Source: Gammaproteobacteria bacterium (GTDB lineage Bacteria; Pseudomonadota; Gammaproteobacteria; Granulosicoccales; Granulosicoccaceae). From it: a stretch of 54,941 nt of DNA. Each line of letters begins with the position of its first letter. Within the stretch, counting starts at the first letter, position 1. The stretch spans positions 1-54,941 of the forward strand of contig PDPU01000041.1 in assembly GCA_002746645.1 (NCBI GenBank). Direction: 5' to 3'. Below, piece by piece: positions 45,582 through 54,941 of the stretch. Under the pieces are notes generated by a model, which was not told the DNA's origin, ran no database searches, and saw only the letters and a list, made by a program, of their open reading frames with translations. The position numbers and the translations under genes were made by a program.

Positions 45582-46093
45582 TCGCACTTCGCCACACCAC
45601 GCCCGAGGTGCCGCCGGGTACCTGTTATGGCCGCACCGACCTCGGACTCGCGGCCGGTTTCGAGGACGAGGCGGCCGCCGTGCTGGACAGACTGCCGCCG
45701 CTCGCCGCCATCGTTTCGAGCCCCCTGTTCCGCTGTCGTGAACTGGCCCGTGTCATCGGCAAGGCACGGGCGCTGCCCGTGATGATCGACGAACGGCTCA
45801 TCGAGATGGATTTCGGGTGCTGGGAAGGGCGCTTGTGGAATGACATTCCGCGTGAGGAACTTGATGCCTGGAACGATGATTTCCAGCATGCGCGACCGCA
45901 CGGTGGCGAGAGCGTGGCGGCGCTCACGGCGCGCACGCAGCACGCGCTGGATGCGTGGCGACCGCGGGCGATCGCCGGCAGTGTACTGCTCGTGACTCAT
46001 GCGGGCGTCATCAAGGCGGCCTTGGCGAAGGGCGAAGGCACCGAGCACTACGGGGCCGGCGTGGATTTCGGGAGCCATGTGTTCCTTGAGTGA
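45572..46093 (+). CDS. cobC: Alpha-ribazole phosphatase-like histidine phosphatase
   Basis: 173 aa from the ATG at 45572, which overlaps the cobV stop (ATGCCTCTGA), a sign of translational coupling. Histidine phosphatase features are LRHTTPEVPPGTCYGRTDLGL (His in RHxxP), SSPLFRCRELA, RLIEMDFGCWEGRLWNDIP and LVTHAGVIKA. It removes the phosphate from alpha-ribazole 5'-phosphate or adenosylcobalamin 5'-phosphate, next to the synthase that uses the product. The close overlap supports the assignment over a general phosphatase. Confidence 0.9.
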   Translation: MPLIALRHTTPEVPPGTCYGRTDLGLAAGFEDEAAAVLDRLPPLAAIVSSPLFRCRELARVIGKARALPVMIDERLIEMDFGCWEGRLWNDIPREELDAWNDDFQHARPHGGESVAALTARTQHALDAWRPRAIAGSVLLVTHAGVIKAALAKGEGTEHYGAGVDFGSHVFLE

Positions 46094-46223
46094 GGACACA
46101 TCGCCTGCTCGGCACTCGAAGTGGCAGGCGTGATGCTGCCATGTGATGCCAGTACGTTCGCAAGGTGAAATCGAGTAAAGTCCGGTGGCATCGAATCGTC
46201 AGCGTGAACAGGCACCGCCCGCG

Positions 46224-47138
46224 ATGAATCAGGAAGTACACTCGAACGTCGGCACGGTTTTCCAGACCGCCCGGCCTGCCTTTCTGCCCCTGAGCGTGTT
46301 CGTGGTGGCGGCAGGTGCGGCCACGGCGAGACTGTCGGGAACGCCGATCGACTGGCTGATGCTGGCCGTGGTGCTGGTCACCGCCGTGACCGCACACATC
46401 GCCGTCAACGTCATCAACGAGTATCAGGATTTCACCAGCGGTCTCGATCTGCTTACCGAGCGCACTCCCTTCAGCGGTGGCAGTGGCGCTCTCCCTGCCA
46501 ACCCGGATGCGAGTGCCGCCGTCGCGACATTCTCGTGGATCAGTCTCGGTGTGCTGGTTGTGGCCGGGCTCTGGATCGTTGCGAAGCAGGGCATCACACT
46601 GTTGCCCATCGGCATTGTCGGTGTGCTGATCATCGTGAGCTACACACGCGTGCTCAACCTGCATCCGCTCGCCTGCCTGCTGGCGCCGGGTATCGGTTTC
46701 GGGCCGCTGATGCTCTGGGGAACCCACCTTGCCCTTGGTGCGCCTGCCACGCCGGCAATGGTGCTGGCGGGCCTGATGGTGCTGTGTTCAACCAGCAACC
46801 TGCTTCTGCTCAATCAGCTACCCGACATCGAGCCGGATCGGCAGGTGGGGCGCCGGCATCTGGCCATCGTTCACGGCAAGGCGGCGATACCCCGGGCCTG
46901 TCTGTTGTTGCTCGTCGCCCTCTCGGCGATGCTGCTGCTCGGACTTGTCAGCGGTGCCTTTCCTCCGCTGACGCTGCTGGTGCTGACGGCGGTGGCGGCC
47001 GGGTTTTTCGCCTGGCGAGGACTCGGGAGGGACGCGGAACTCGGCAAGGCGCTGACGGCAAACGTGCTCTGCGCTCTGGGCATACCGCTGCTGCTGGCGG
47101 TGGGTATTTTCCTGTCGCTGCCTATTTTTCGAGACTGA
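46224..47138 (+). CDS. UbiA-family prenyltransferase
   Basis: 304 aa from the ATG at 46224; upstream codons are not family-like. Eight or nine hydrophobic helices. The first Asp-rich motif is NVINEYQDFTSG and the second NQLPDIEPDRQVGRRHLA, the N-x-x-x-D and D-x-x-x-D sites that bind prenyl diphosphate through Mg2+. The RPAFLPLSVFVV opening also fits. It could act in quinone-type synthesis (MenA/UbiA class), but the aromatic acceptor is unknown and no neighbour settles it. Its end overlaps the convergent DUF2059 gene by 17 nt. Confidence 0.87.
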   Translation: MNQEVHSNVGTVFQTARPAFLPLSVFVVAAGAATARLSGTPIDWLMLAVVLVTAVTAHIAVNVINEYQDFTSGLDLLTERTPFSGGSGALPANPDASAAVATFSWISLGVLVVAGLWIVAKQGITLLPIGIVGVLIIVSYTRVLNLHPLACLLAPGIGFGPLMLWGTHLALGAPATPAMVLAGLMVLCSTSNLLLLNQLPDIEPDRQVGRRHLAIVHGKAAIPRACLLLLVALSAMLLLGLVSGAFPPLTLLVLTAVAAGFFAWRGLGRDAELGKALTANVLCALGIPLLLAVGIFLSLPIFRD

Positions 47139-47634
47139 TGCATTCGGTTTCCATGCGCTTCTCCACTCGTTGCTTGATTTCCGGCATCAGCTGTTGTACC
47201 CATTGCGTGCCGGCCTTTGAGCTTTCCGTGTACAAGGCCATGTTTTTCTTGATGAACTTCTGGCCGAGGGGCGTTGCATAGAACTCGTTCAACCCCTGGA
47301 TGTCTTCCAGCGTGAAGTGGCGTGCATAGACCACAACCAGTTGCTCCATCATGTCATCGAAATTGTCGGCAAAGACTGCCAGGATTTCCTCTTTGATGGC
47401 GCGAGACTGCTCGGTCGTGATGTCCGGATTGTCGGCGGTCAGGGACTTCACCATCGGCGATAACATCGTCTTGCTTTGCTGCAGCATGTTTTCCGGCGCG
47501 TTGAGTGCATCCAGGAGCTTCAGGACTTCGGTACGCATCTCCGGGGCGATGGCATCATCGGCCAGCGCTGGCCTGAGGCAGGCGATGGAGAGGCCGGCCA
47601 GCAACAGGCTTGTCGCCAATACGGTTTTGATCAT
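47122..47634 (-). CDS. DUF2059 family exported protein
   Basis: 170 aa from the ATG at 47634 with GGAAAG upstream; the frame is open to 47685. Signal peptide MIKTVLATSLLLAGLSIAC is followed by a DUF2059 region: LLDALNAPENMLQQSKTMLSPMV, then FADNFDDMMEQLVVVYARHFTLEDI, then QGLNEFYATPLGQKFIKKNMAL, the best-known family motif. A Cys at signal residue 19 could be a lipobox (SIAC) or a cleavage neighbour. Function unknown. The end overlaps the UbiA gene on the other strand. Confidence 0.87.
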   Translation of the reverse strand: MIKTVLATSLLLAGLSIACLRPALADDAIAPEMRTEVLKLLDALNAPENMLQQSKTMLSPMVKSLTADNPDITTEQSRAIKEEILAVFADNFDDMMEQLVVVYARHFTLEDIQGLNEFYATPLGQKFIKKNMALYTESSKAGTQWVQQLMPEIKQRVEKRMETECISLEK

Positions 47635-47979
47635 GATCTTGCTTTCCTTGTCCATGCACGGACACTGAACATGTCCACGCTCCAATTCATTGTCGTCTGT
47701 GCGGATTGTCGCTCACTTTCCGCAGGTCGGGTTGCATTCGCGCCAATTCCAACCTGTTCGTGACCCGTATGAGCGTTGCGGGGTCGAAACCGGCTGTCCA
47801 TGGCGCATGTGGCCTTGCATGACGTACATGACCATGCATGACGCATGCGGAACAGCACGCATCGATTCCCTGAACCGTTTTCGGCCTCGAGGTGATTATA
47901 CTTGGAGCGGTCCGTGCGCCTGCCCCTGCCTGCATGGCGCTTCCCGCTTGAATACACGCACACCCAGGAAGAGACATTC
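47635..47979. other. Intergenic region upstream of the aminotransferase-dehydrogenase fusion gene
   Basis: About 345 nt between divergent genes. It contains several CATGCATG-like words (47815-47850) and a TATACT at 47897-47902 that could be a -10 box for the fusion gene, with only a poor -35 upstream. No gene or known riboswitch was recognised. Confidence 0.4.
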
Positions 47980-50952
47980 ATGAGCGATATCAACACGCTC
48001 AAGGCGCAGCGCGCTGCCGCACTCGAAGCCACGGCTGGTGGTCCGCCGGCCTGCACGAGCAACCCGTTCTTCGGCGTCGGGCCGATCACCGACATGGTGC
48101 GGGGCGAGATCGACGGGCGAAGGAACCGCTTCGAGTTCGACCGCTGGCTCGAGCAGAACTATCGCAAGCTCGACGACAAGGGCAACGATGTCGGTGCCTT
48201 CACGACGGCGGAACTCGGCCGCAGCATGCACCGCGGCTATCCGGCCGACAAGGTGCTGCTCGACATGATGCGCGAGATCCACGGCTATTTCGAGTTCCCG
48301 AAGAAGAACCGGCTTGCGGTGGGTCTCGGCGGTGGTCACGCCGGCTTCACGGTATGCGTGATGCATCTCCTGAATGCCAACGACGCCGAACAGCAGATCT
48401 TCGTCGACACGCCGCGGCCCGAAACCGATGCCGGCAAGGCCGGCGGTTTCTTCCGCCAGTCCTGGGGGGCGCAGATCATCGAGATGCACCGCAATGCGCG
48501 GAACGGTGACGAATCGCGCGTGCACTTTGCCGATGTCGAGGGCACCATTCCGAGCACCGAGACGCTCAGCGAGATGGGCATCAAGCTGTTCATCGGCGTG
48601 GGGCACGAAACCACCGGTGCCACCACGTATACCGAAGACGACATCAGAAACCTGCTTGCCTGGATCGATCTCGATCCGGCCAGTCACCACGCCGTCATCG
48701 ACAGTACCTCCATGCTCGGCGCCATGCCCTGGTCGGCCGAAACCGTGGCCGCCGTGCTCGACAAGTGCTGCATGTTCTCGCCCTTTCAGAAGGCCATCGG
48801 TGGTGTGTCCGGCTACCTCGTGGCGTCACTGACGCCCGAGTCGCTCGCGCTCATCGACGCCAACATGAAGGATCCTTCCTGGGCGATTCCGCGGCAACTC
48901 AAGATTGCCGTGCCGGCCGACCCGAAGATGCCGCTCTCGGGCGAACAGACCTGGACGCTCGGTCCGATCTACGATCCGATGGAAGATCGCATGCTCGGCG
49001 GCATCATCAACACCTACAGCACGCTTGCCTTTGCCGAGACCACCTACGGCCTGAAGCGGGCGCGCAGGCTGGTTGGCGATGTGAGTGCCATGAACGCGCA
49101 GTCGGTGGCCAACCGGAAGATGATCAACGAGTGGCTTGCCAATGACGATCTGCTGGCGCCCGGGGTCGAGGATGTCGAACGTCGCGGTGCCGCCGTCACG
49201 CTGCTTGCGGTCAACGACCCGGACATCACCGATGCCGATACCCATGCGGACATCGTTGCCCGCTCCAAGCAACTTCTCGGTTACGAGGGCCTCACCCATC
49301 CCAACGGCGATTACGAAGCGCCGCTCGATGCCGCCCGCTACGTCAATGCCTTCCCCGGCACACCGGGCGACTACCGTGCCTGGATCGGCGGCATTCGCCA
49401 CGGTGACGACATCATCGCGCTGCTCGAGAACCTGAAATACGCGTGGCTCCGCGCCAAGATCGTGGTGCTGGAAGAGCAACTGGCGGCACTCGGTGAAACC
49501 TTCGAATCCACCGCCGCGGCGAGCGAAGCCGAACGTGTGGATGACGTCGACCGTGCCTACAAGGTGCTCGTGGCCGATCTCGTCGGCCTGAGGTTCGACG
49601 CGAACGGCAAGCCTGACCCCTCGGCCGTGCGTGCGCACGTGGCCGAACAGGGCGGTGTCTGGCACGACGTCGAGCTCGCCGATGCAGGTGAGCTTGAAAC
49701 CGGTCGCGTGCATTTCTTCTATCAGCCCGATCTCAGCACCGCCGAGGAGCTGCTGCCGATAACCGACAAGGGCCAGTACGATGCGGTGATTGCCGCCGCC
49801 ACCTTCCTTCCCGAGGCTTCGGTGTTCGAGGAAGGCGGTGTACGTATCGGTGCCGGTACCGGCAACATGGGTTCGGCGTCCTGGGGTGGCGGTAACGGCA
49901 ATGGCGGCAAGGCGCCGCTCATGAACACGCCGGGTTTCAACAGTCGCGCCACGGCCCAGATGGCCATGAAGGCGCTGCTGAAGGTCTGTCCGGATCTGCC
50001 CGTCGGCAAGCTGCACGAACTGACTGCCGCCGGCAGGTTCGACACCGGCAAGGAACTGCGCGACTACCCCACCGAGAAGCTCGAGGGCAAGCGGCTCGCG
50101 GTCATCGGCTTCGGCAACATCGGTCGTGAACTGGCGCGGCTGGCGCGTGCCTTCGGCATGGAAGTGGTGGTACATGCCCGCGAACGTCACCAGACCTGGA
50201 TCGAATCGGAAGGCTTCGAATTTGCGCCTACCGTCCTCGATGCCGCACGCGGTGCCGATGTCATCAGTCCGCACACCGGTCTCGGCAACCTCGATGCCGC
50301 AACCGGCACGTTCGCCAATGCCGGACTCATCGACAGCGAGGTTCTCGACGCCCTGAACGAAGGCGCGATCGTGGTCAACTACGACCGTGGCGAAGTGGTC
50401 GACGCCGAGGCGCTGGATGCGGCACTCGCCAGCGGGCGGGTGCGTTACGCGGCAATCGATGCCGATCTGTTCGTCGACGATGACGGCAACTGCTCCGGCC
50501 CGATGGTGCCTTTCCTGGCGCTGGCCGAGAAGTATCCCGAGCAGCTCGAACTGTTGCCGCATGCCGCTGCCGACACCGAGCATCGCTCGCGTGTTGCCGG
50601 TGCCTGTCAGGCGGTGGATCAGATTCTCGACTGCATCCGCTACCGTCGTGTCACCAACCTCAAGGGCGATCTGCCCGAGGGTTACACGAGTGCCGGTGCC
50701 ATGAGCGTTCCCGGGGTCGGCAAGGTCACCGGCAGGTTGCTCGGCGAGGCCACGAACGACAGCGACAAGGTCGGCGAGTTGCGCCTGCTGGCCGAGGAAC
50801 TCGCCGCGAGCTGGGGAGCGCTGGCTGCCGAAGCCGTGCCGGCTCGTCGTGAAGCCCTGCTGGCGCGTCACGGTGCGGAGCTGATCAAGGCATCCAATGC
50901 CTATGTTGCGCTGGTCGAGGATCTCGGACTGAAAGGGCCGTACTACGAGTAG
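47980..50952 (+). CDS. Fused PSAT-like aminotransferase and D-2-hydroxyacid dehydrogenase (SerA-like)
   Basis: 990 aa from the ATG at 47980 with AGGAAGAG just upstream. Residues about 20-470 are a class V aminotransferase close in plan to phosphoserine aminotransferase: LAVGLGGGHAGFTVCVMHLL, HAVIDSTSMLGAMPW with the PLP-ring Asp, and the presumed PLP lysine Lys271 in SPFQKAIGGVSGYL. Residues about 600-960 are a 2-hydroxyacid dehydrogenase: NAD site GFGNIG (710-715), catalytic Arg803 in VVNYDRGEVVDAEAL and His861 in LLPHAAADTEHRS. The two reactions (oxidation of 3-phosphoglycerate, transamination of phosphohydroxypyruvate) are consecutive in serine synthesis, though in the fusion the second enzyme comes first. 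No ACT domain is visible. Substrates are inferred. Confidence 0.85.
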   Translation: MSDINTLKAQRAAALEATAGGPPACTSNPFFGVGPITDMVRGEIDGRRNRFEFDRWLEQNYRKLDDKGNDVGAFTTAELGRSMHRGYPADKVLLDMMREIHGYFEFPKKNRLAVGLGGGHAGFTVCVMHLLNANDAEQQIFVDTPRPETDAGKAGGFFRQSWGAQIIEMHRNARNGDESRVHFADVEGTIPSTETLSEMGIKLFIGVGHETTGATTYTEDDIRNLLAWIDLDPASHHAVIDSTSMLGAMPWSAETVAAVLDKCCMFSPFQKAIGGVSGYLVASLTPESLALIDANMKDPSWAIPRQLKIAVPADPKMPLSGEQTWTLGPIYDPMEDRMLGGIINTYSTLAFAETTYGLKRARRLVGDVSAMNAQSVANRKMINEWLANDDLLAPGVEDVERRGAAVTLLAVNDPDITDADTHADIVARSKQLLGYEGLTHPNGDYEAPLDAARYVNAFPGTPGDYRAWIGGIRHGDDIIALLENLKYAWLRAKIVVLEEQLAALGETFESTAAASEAERVDDVDRAYKVLVADLVGLRFDANGKPDPSAVRAHVAEQGGVWHDVELADAGELETGRVHFFYQPDLSTAEELLPITDKGQYDAVIAAATFLPEASVFEEGGVRIGAGTGNMGSASWGGGNGNGGKAPLMNTPGFNSRATAQMAMKALLKVCPDLPVGKLHELTAAGRFDTGKELRDYPTEKLEGKRLAVIGFGNIGRELARLARAFGMEVVVHARERHQTWIESEGFEFAPTVLDAARGADVISPHTGLGNLDAATGTFANAGLIDSEVLDALNEGAIVVNYDRGEVVDAEALDAALASGRVRYAAIDADLFVDDDGNCSGPMVPFLALAEKYPEQLELLPHAAADTEHRSRVAGACQAVDQILDCIRYRRVTNLKGDLPEGYTSAGAMSVPGVGKVTGRLLGEATNDSDKVGELRLLAEELAASWGALAAEAVPARREALLARHGAELIKASNAYVALVEDLGLKGPYYE

Positions 50953-51009
50953 GGCCAGGGCGCCGCTGGACGCAGCAGTGTCACCTTGATTGGTTGACGA
51001 TCGAAGGCA

Positions 51010-52275
51010 TCAGGTCATGCCGGACCGGAACCCCAAGCGGGCCAGTCCGGCACGGACTTCGGGACAACTCATGAAGAGTTCCCACACAAGAGCGCTGCGA
51101 TGATTTTCGATCATGGCGATGATCGGCCCCTGATCGATGGCAAGGTGAGTGTCGGCGAACCAGTCGGCGTCCGGCGAGAATGCGTCGATGAACCCCCAGG
51201 GGGTGCACAGTTCCGTGCCGCGTTCATCGTGGAAATGCCGCAGGGCCTGCATCGATTCATCGGGCGTGTAGGGCATGGCCGACACGGCAGCGGTCGGTGA
51301 AATCACGCCGAGATCGAGGCGCGGTTCGTGGGCGGCGTAACCCTCCGGGCTGTCCGAGGCGGTCAGGCCCCAGCAGTTTTCACCATAGCCTGAGTGATGA
51401 TGCGGATTGGCGATGCAGTGTGCGCGATTGATGCGGGTGTGAGCAAGGTTCTGCTGCCAGTAGTTGGCGTGATGGTCGGCAAGGCCCCTCGGATCCAGAA
51501 ACAGGAAGGCGTACTGGCTCCAGAAAAGCGGTCCGCCACCATCCGGCCCGAGCGGCAGTTCGATATCATGAAAGCGCTGTCCGTTACGGAAGTTCACGCC
51601 CGTCGCCCAACCCCGGTGATAGGCATCGCTACTGATCGGTGAAGTCGGTGAGGCGGCCGCCAGTATGTAGCTCAGCAGGCACTCGTTCCAGCCGCGCACG
51701 TCGAGGTTCATCGACCATTCGTGCACGGGACTCCAGTGCCAGCGAAGTACGGGGTGCGCATCGCTTACGGGCCGCTCGAACCAGTGCCATTCGATCGTCT
51801 GCCAGAGCCGTTCGATGCGCCGGCGCAATTCGGCTTCGCGGCCAGGGTGATGGAAATACTGCCGGGCGACGAGAAGCCCGGCAATCAGGAAGGTGGTTTC
51901 GACGATGTCGGCACCGTCATCCATCGCCGAGAAGGGAATGACCCTGCCGCTTTCCCCATGCAGAAAGTGAGGCCAGGCACCGTGGAAGCGATCTGCCCGC
52001 TCAAGGCATGCGACGAGGCGGAGCAGCCGACGCAGAGCCTCGTCCCGAGAGAGCCAGCCGCGTTCACTGGCGATGACGAGGGCGACCACGGCGAAACCCG
52101 TGCCGCCGGTGGTGCAGACATTTGTTCCCTGCCACGCCGACCTGTCCGGACGAATCGCGCGGTCGGGTGCAAGCAACGAAAAGGGATGGGTGGTGTCGTG
52201 AAAAAACTGCCAGGTGAGGCACTGCACTTTGTCGAGGAGCGCTTCGTCGTTCAATAGCTTGTCGGTGTGGTTCAA
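51010..52275 (-). CDS. Glycoamylase/GH144-like glucanase without ordinary start
   Basis: 421 aa if it starts at the TTG at 52275. The open frame extends to 52428, but that part is a shadow of the CoA-transferase fragment. Family features: DEALLDKVQCLTWQFFHD, STTGGTGFAVVALVIASERGWLSR-like block, a GAWPHFLHGESG motif, DDGADIVETTFLIAGLL, HEWSMNLDVRGWNE, ENCWGLTASDSPEGY and GFIDAFSP. These are the PF10091 fold (alpha/alpha barrel) found in endo-beta-1,2-glucanases and relatives. Normally such enzymes have a signal peptide, which is absent here. No in-frame ATG exists before the domain, so the 5' end may have been lost. Confidence 0.7.
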   Translation of the reverse strand: MNHTDKLLNDEALLDKVQCLTWQFFHDTTHPFSLLAPDRAIRPDRSAWQGTNVCTTGGTGFAVVALVIASERGWLSRDEALRRLLRLVACLERADRFHGAWPHFLHGESGRVIPFSAMDDGADIVETTFLIAGLLVARQYFHHPGREAELRRRIERLWQTIEWHWFERPVSDAHPVLRWHWSPVHEWSMNLDVRGWNECLLSYILAAASPTSPISSDAYHRGWATGVNFRNGQRFHDIELPLGPDGGGPLFWSQYAFLFLDPRGLADHHANYWQQNLAHTRINRAHCIANPHHHSGYGENCWGLTASDSPEGYAAHEPRLDLGVISPTAAVSAMPYTPDESMQALRHFHDERGTELCTPWGFIDAFSPDADWFADTHLAIDQGPIIAMIENHRSALVWELFMSCPEVRAGLARLGFRSGMT

Positions 52276-52339
52276 GGTGGCGTACTTCTCAAAACGGCGT
52301 TCTCCGGAGTGCGCGAGAGACGATCCGACCTTTCCGAGC

Positions 52340-52702
52340 CTAGCGGAGAGCTTCGAATACGCAAGCGGCGAGCAGATGGCCTGCCTGCTGATCCAGAGCC
52401 TGCTCAGGCAATTCCCCGAGTCTGCCATTGCCGTTTCTGCAAATGTCCGTAATGCCGGAACTGCATTGCACCAGGCTGTCGAATCCGCGCCGCAGCACCC
52501 AAGGGCCTTGCCAACCGTATGCGCCTGGACTCACATCCATGAGAGCCGGGTTTGTCCGATTCGGATTGGCCTGGTCATACCCGAGACCGGCCAATGCCCC
52601 CGGCCGATAGCCATGGACGAACACGTCGACCTGCTTCAACAGACCCTCGAAAACCGTCGACAAGCAGTCCCATGGCTCTGGAGGAACCCATCCGATTGGC
52701 AC
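52340..52702 (-). pseudogene. CaiB/BaiF CoA-transferase fragment
   Basis: About 120 codons of an approximately 400-aa family. VDVFVHGYRPGALAGLGYDQ, then SPGAYGWQGPWVLRRGFDSL and LDQQAGHLLAACVFEALR match the CoA-transferase III core. The N-terminal third, with the catalytic region, and the C-terminal part are missing: the frame opens right after a stop upstream of the GTG at 52702 and ends at 52340. Remnant of a lost gene; it overlaps only the unlikely 5' extension of the glucanase. Confidence 0.8.
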
Positions 52703-52810
52703 GCAGGAGGTGTTTCACGCAACCGATATTGCCGTATCGATCCGACGAGCACCCAGAGGTGAGCATGGGTGCTGTCGGACCGATGGTGATGCGGCAAGCT
52801 GGCAGGTACC

Positions 52811-54013
<1,203 letters not shown>

Positions 54014-54332
54014 AGCCTTTCTCCTGTTGATGACCGTGAATGTGCGCATTGATGATTCCGTACGCGCCACAGGTATTCATCGAAGCACGCTTCGGTGATT
54101 TCGAACACCCGTTTGATCCTTAAATACACGCCTCACAGTTTTTCAAGGTAATTTTGTCTTCCGTGTAGTCGCGTGCTTGCCTGGATAGTCGTAGCCGTGA
54201 TCAAGTGGGGATACTACCGTCCATAGACTCCGTGGGCAGTATTCGAAGATTGCGGGTCGGCAACTTGATTGCCGCCTCGTTCGGTCAGGGTGACGAAAGC
54301 TGTGTGCTGCTGGTGCCGAATTCGAGTTTGTT
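54014..54332. other. Intergenic region upstream of the collagen-like lipoprotein gene
   Basis: About 320 nt, clearly more AT-rich than the genes. It should hold the minus-strand promoter of the lipoprotein gene. A small CGAAGC/GCTTCG palindrome lies at about 54083-54097. No supported gene. Confidence 0.4.
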
Positions 54333-54651
54333 TCAGAGCGTGATCGGGAACTCCACCACAAGGGTGTTCGCTGTCGGAAAACGTTCGAAATCTTCTTGGT
54401 TCAGTGCTTTCTTCGTCAGCAGGCGGTTGGCGAATTCGCCGATGCCCGGGTTGCATGCGGTGACCAATCAGCATGCGTCTGCGACCGCTTGCCTGTTGCA
54501 CGATGGATAGCAAGGTATTCGGCGAGGCAAGATAGAGATCAGGCAACCAAGAAACAATGCTGACTTGTGGATGATTCTGCCAGCAGTGCCAGCTGATCAA
54601 TTGCGCTGTCGCTCCTCCCATCTCGATGATTCGGGTTTCCAGGCGATTCAC
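54333..54651 (-). pseudogene. SixA-type phosphohistidine phosphatase remnant (frameshifted)
   Basis: On the minus strand one frame reads LPDLYLASPNTLLSIVQQ, then RRRMLIGH. A second frame continues NPGIGEFANRLLTKK and FERFPTANTLVVEF, up to a stop at 54333. Together these are the C-terminal half of a SixA-like protein (ASPDTLL, VGHNPGL, FPTAAL family pattern). A 7-nt insertion at about 54453-54459, probably a duplication of GCATGCG, breaks the frame right after the catalytic-site His of IGH. The N-terminal RHG region was not found upstream. Confidence 0.72.
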
Positions 54652-54941
54652 TTCCTGATTTGCGATGCGTCAGCGATGGTTTCTCTGGAAGAACGGTTGT
54701 GCAGTGCCGCTTTCTGCAACTCCGGGAGAAAGGCCCGGAACCCTTGCCGCATCGAACCGGCAGCGCCCAGGAGTGCTCATGGGCGCCGTCGATCATGACA
54801 ACATACGCGAGTTGGCAGGGCACAGGTCGGTCAGGAAAGGAACGTAAGCGTTCACGGCGAGCTGACTTGCATCCGCGCGCTGTCAGTCTACGCTTGAAGG
54901 TGTCAGGAACCTGTCGAGCATGACGTCGCCGTGTCTCAACT
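54652..54941. other. Decayed or non-coding window end
   Basis: About 290 nt beyond the SixA remnant. Open frames on both strands are short and mutually overlapping, and none resembles a known family. It may hold the rest of the dead phosphatase gene. Confidence 0.4.

Noticed and set aside
48826..50871. Long minus-strand open frame opposite the fusion gene
   Set aside because: Reverse-frame shadow of the fusion gene, with no start context.

Overview
The window reads as a GC-rich (roughly 60-63% by eye) chromosomal segment of a gammaproteobacterium, probably free-living and aquatic. The grounds are an EF-G of the second gammaproteobacterial type, a trpBA pair, choline-sulfatase, aerobic-type cobaltochelatase subunits CobS and CobT, AMP nucleosidase and a phytanoyl-CoA-type dioxygenase. 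The genus cannot be fixed from sequence alone. I see no rRNA, tRNA, CRISPR array, phage block or replication origin.

Layout. 1-4.7 kb is mobile: the 3' end of an IS3-family transposase, a FAS1 (fasciclin) lipoprotein split by a long Gly/Ala/Glu repeat, and a group II intron inserted 9 nt behind that gene's rho-independent terminator. The intron's reverse transcriptase is frameshifted near its C-terminus. 4.7-9.7 kb (minus strand) is a probable operon of two ATP-grasp enzymes, a membrane transporter and amn. 10.2-23 kb holds EF-G2, a repeat-tailed lipoprotein, trpBA, choline-sulfatase, trxC, a MOSC protein, a divergent ThDP enzyme facing a Gfo/Idh/MocA oxidoreductase, and an FG-GAP propeller protein. 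23-35.3 kb holds a GlsB/YeaQ-type protein, cobST, a DUF599 protein, a deoxyinosine/uracil-DNA glycosylase-like gene, a DUF368 (PopT-like) protein, a polar amino-acid ABC permease with its binding protein, an SLC13 permease with RCK_C domains and a DUF1643 protein.

35.5-51 kb holds an Amidase_3 hydrolase, a double-length UvrA (1901 aa, four Walker A motifs), PhyH, a 4'-phosphopantetheinyl transferase, an ankyrin protein, cobV and cobC (late B12 synthesis), a UbiA prenyltransferase, a DUF2059 protein and a 990-aa fusion of a PSAT-like aminotransferase to a 2-hydroxyacid dehydrogenase. 51-54.9 kb is a decayed tract: a glucanase-like gene lacking a normal start, a CoA-transferase fragment, a collagen-like lipoprotein starting at TTG, and a frameshifted SixA-type phosphatase.

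Connections. cobS/cobT and cobV/cobC both serve cobalamin synthesis but lie 18 kb apart, and CobN is not in the window. The fusion protein carries two enzyme classes of the serine pathway in one chain. The most striking window-wide signal is short in-frame tandem repeats inside many otherwise ordinary genes, together with several intergenic tandem repeats. The best candidates for undescribed biology are the dual ATP-grasp/transporter operon, the aminotransferase-dehydrogenase fusion and the repeat-linked surface lipoproteins.
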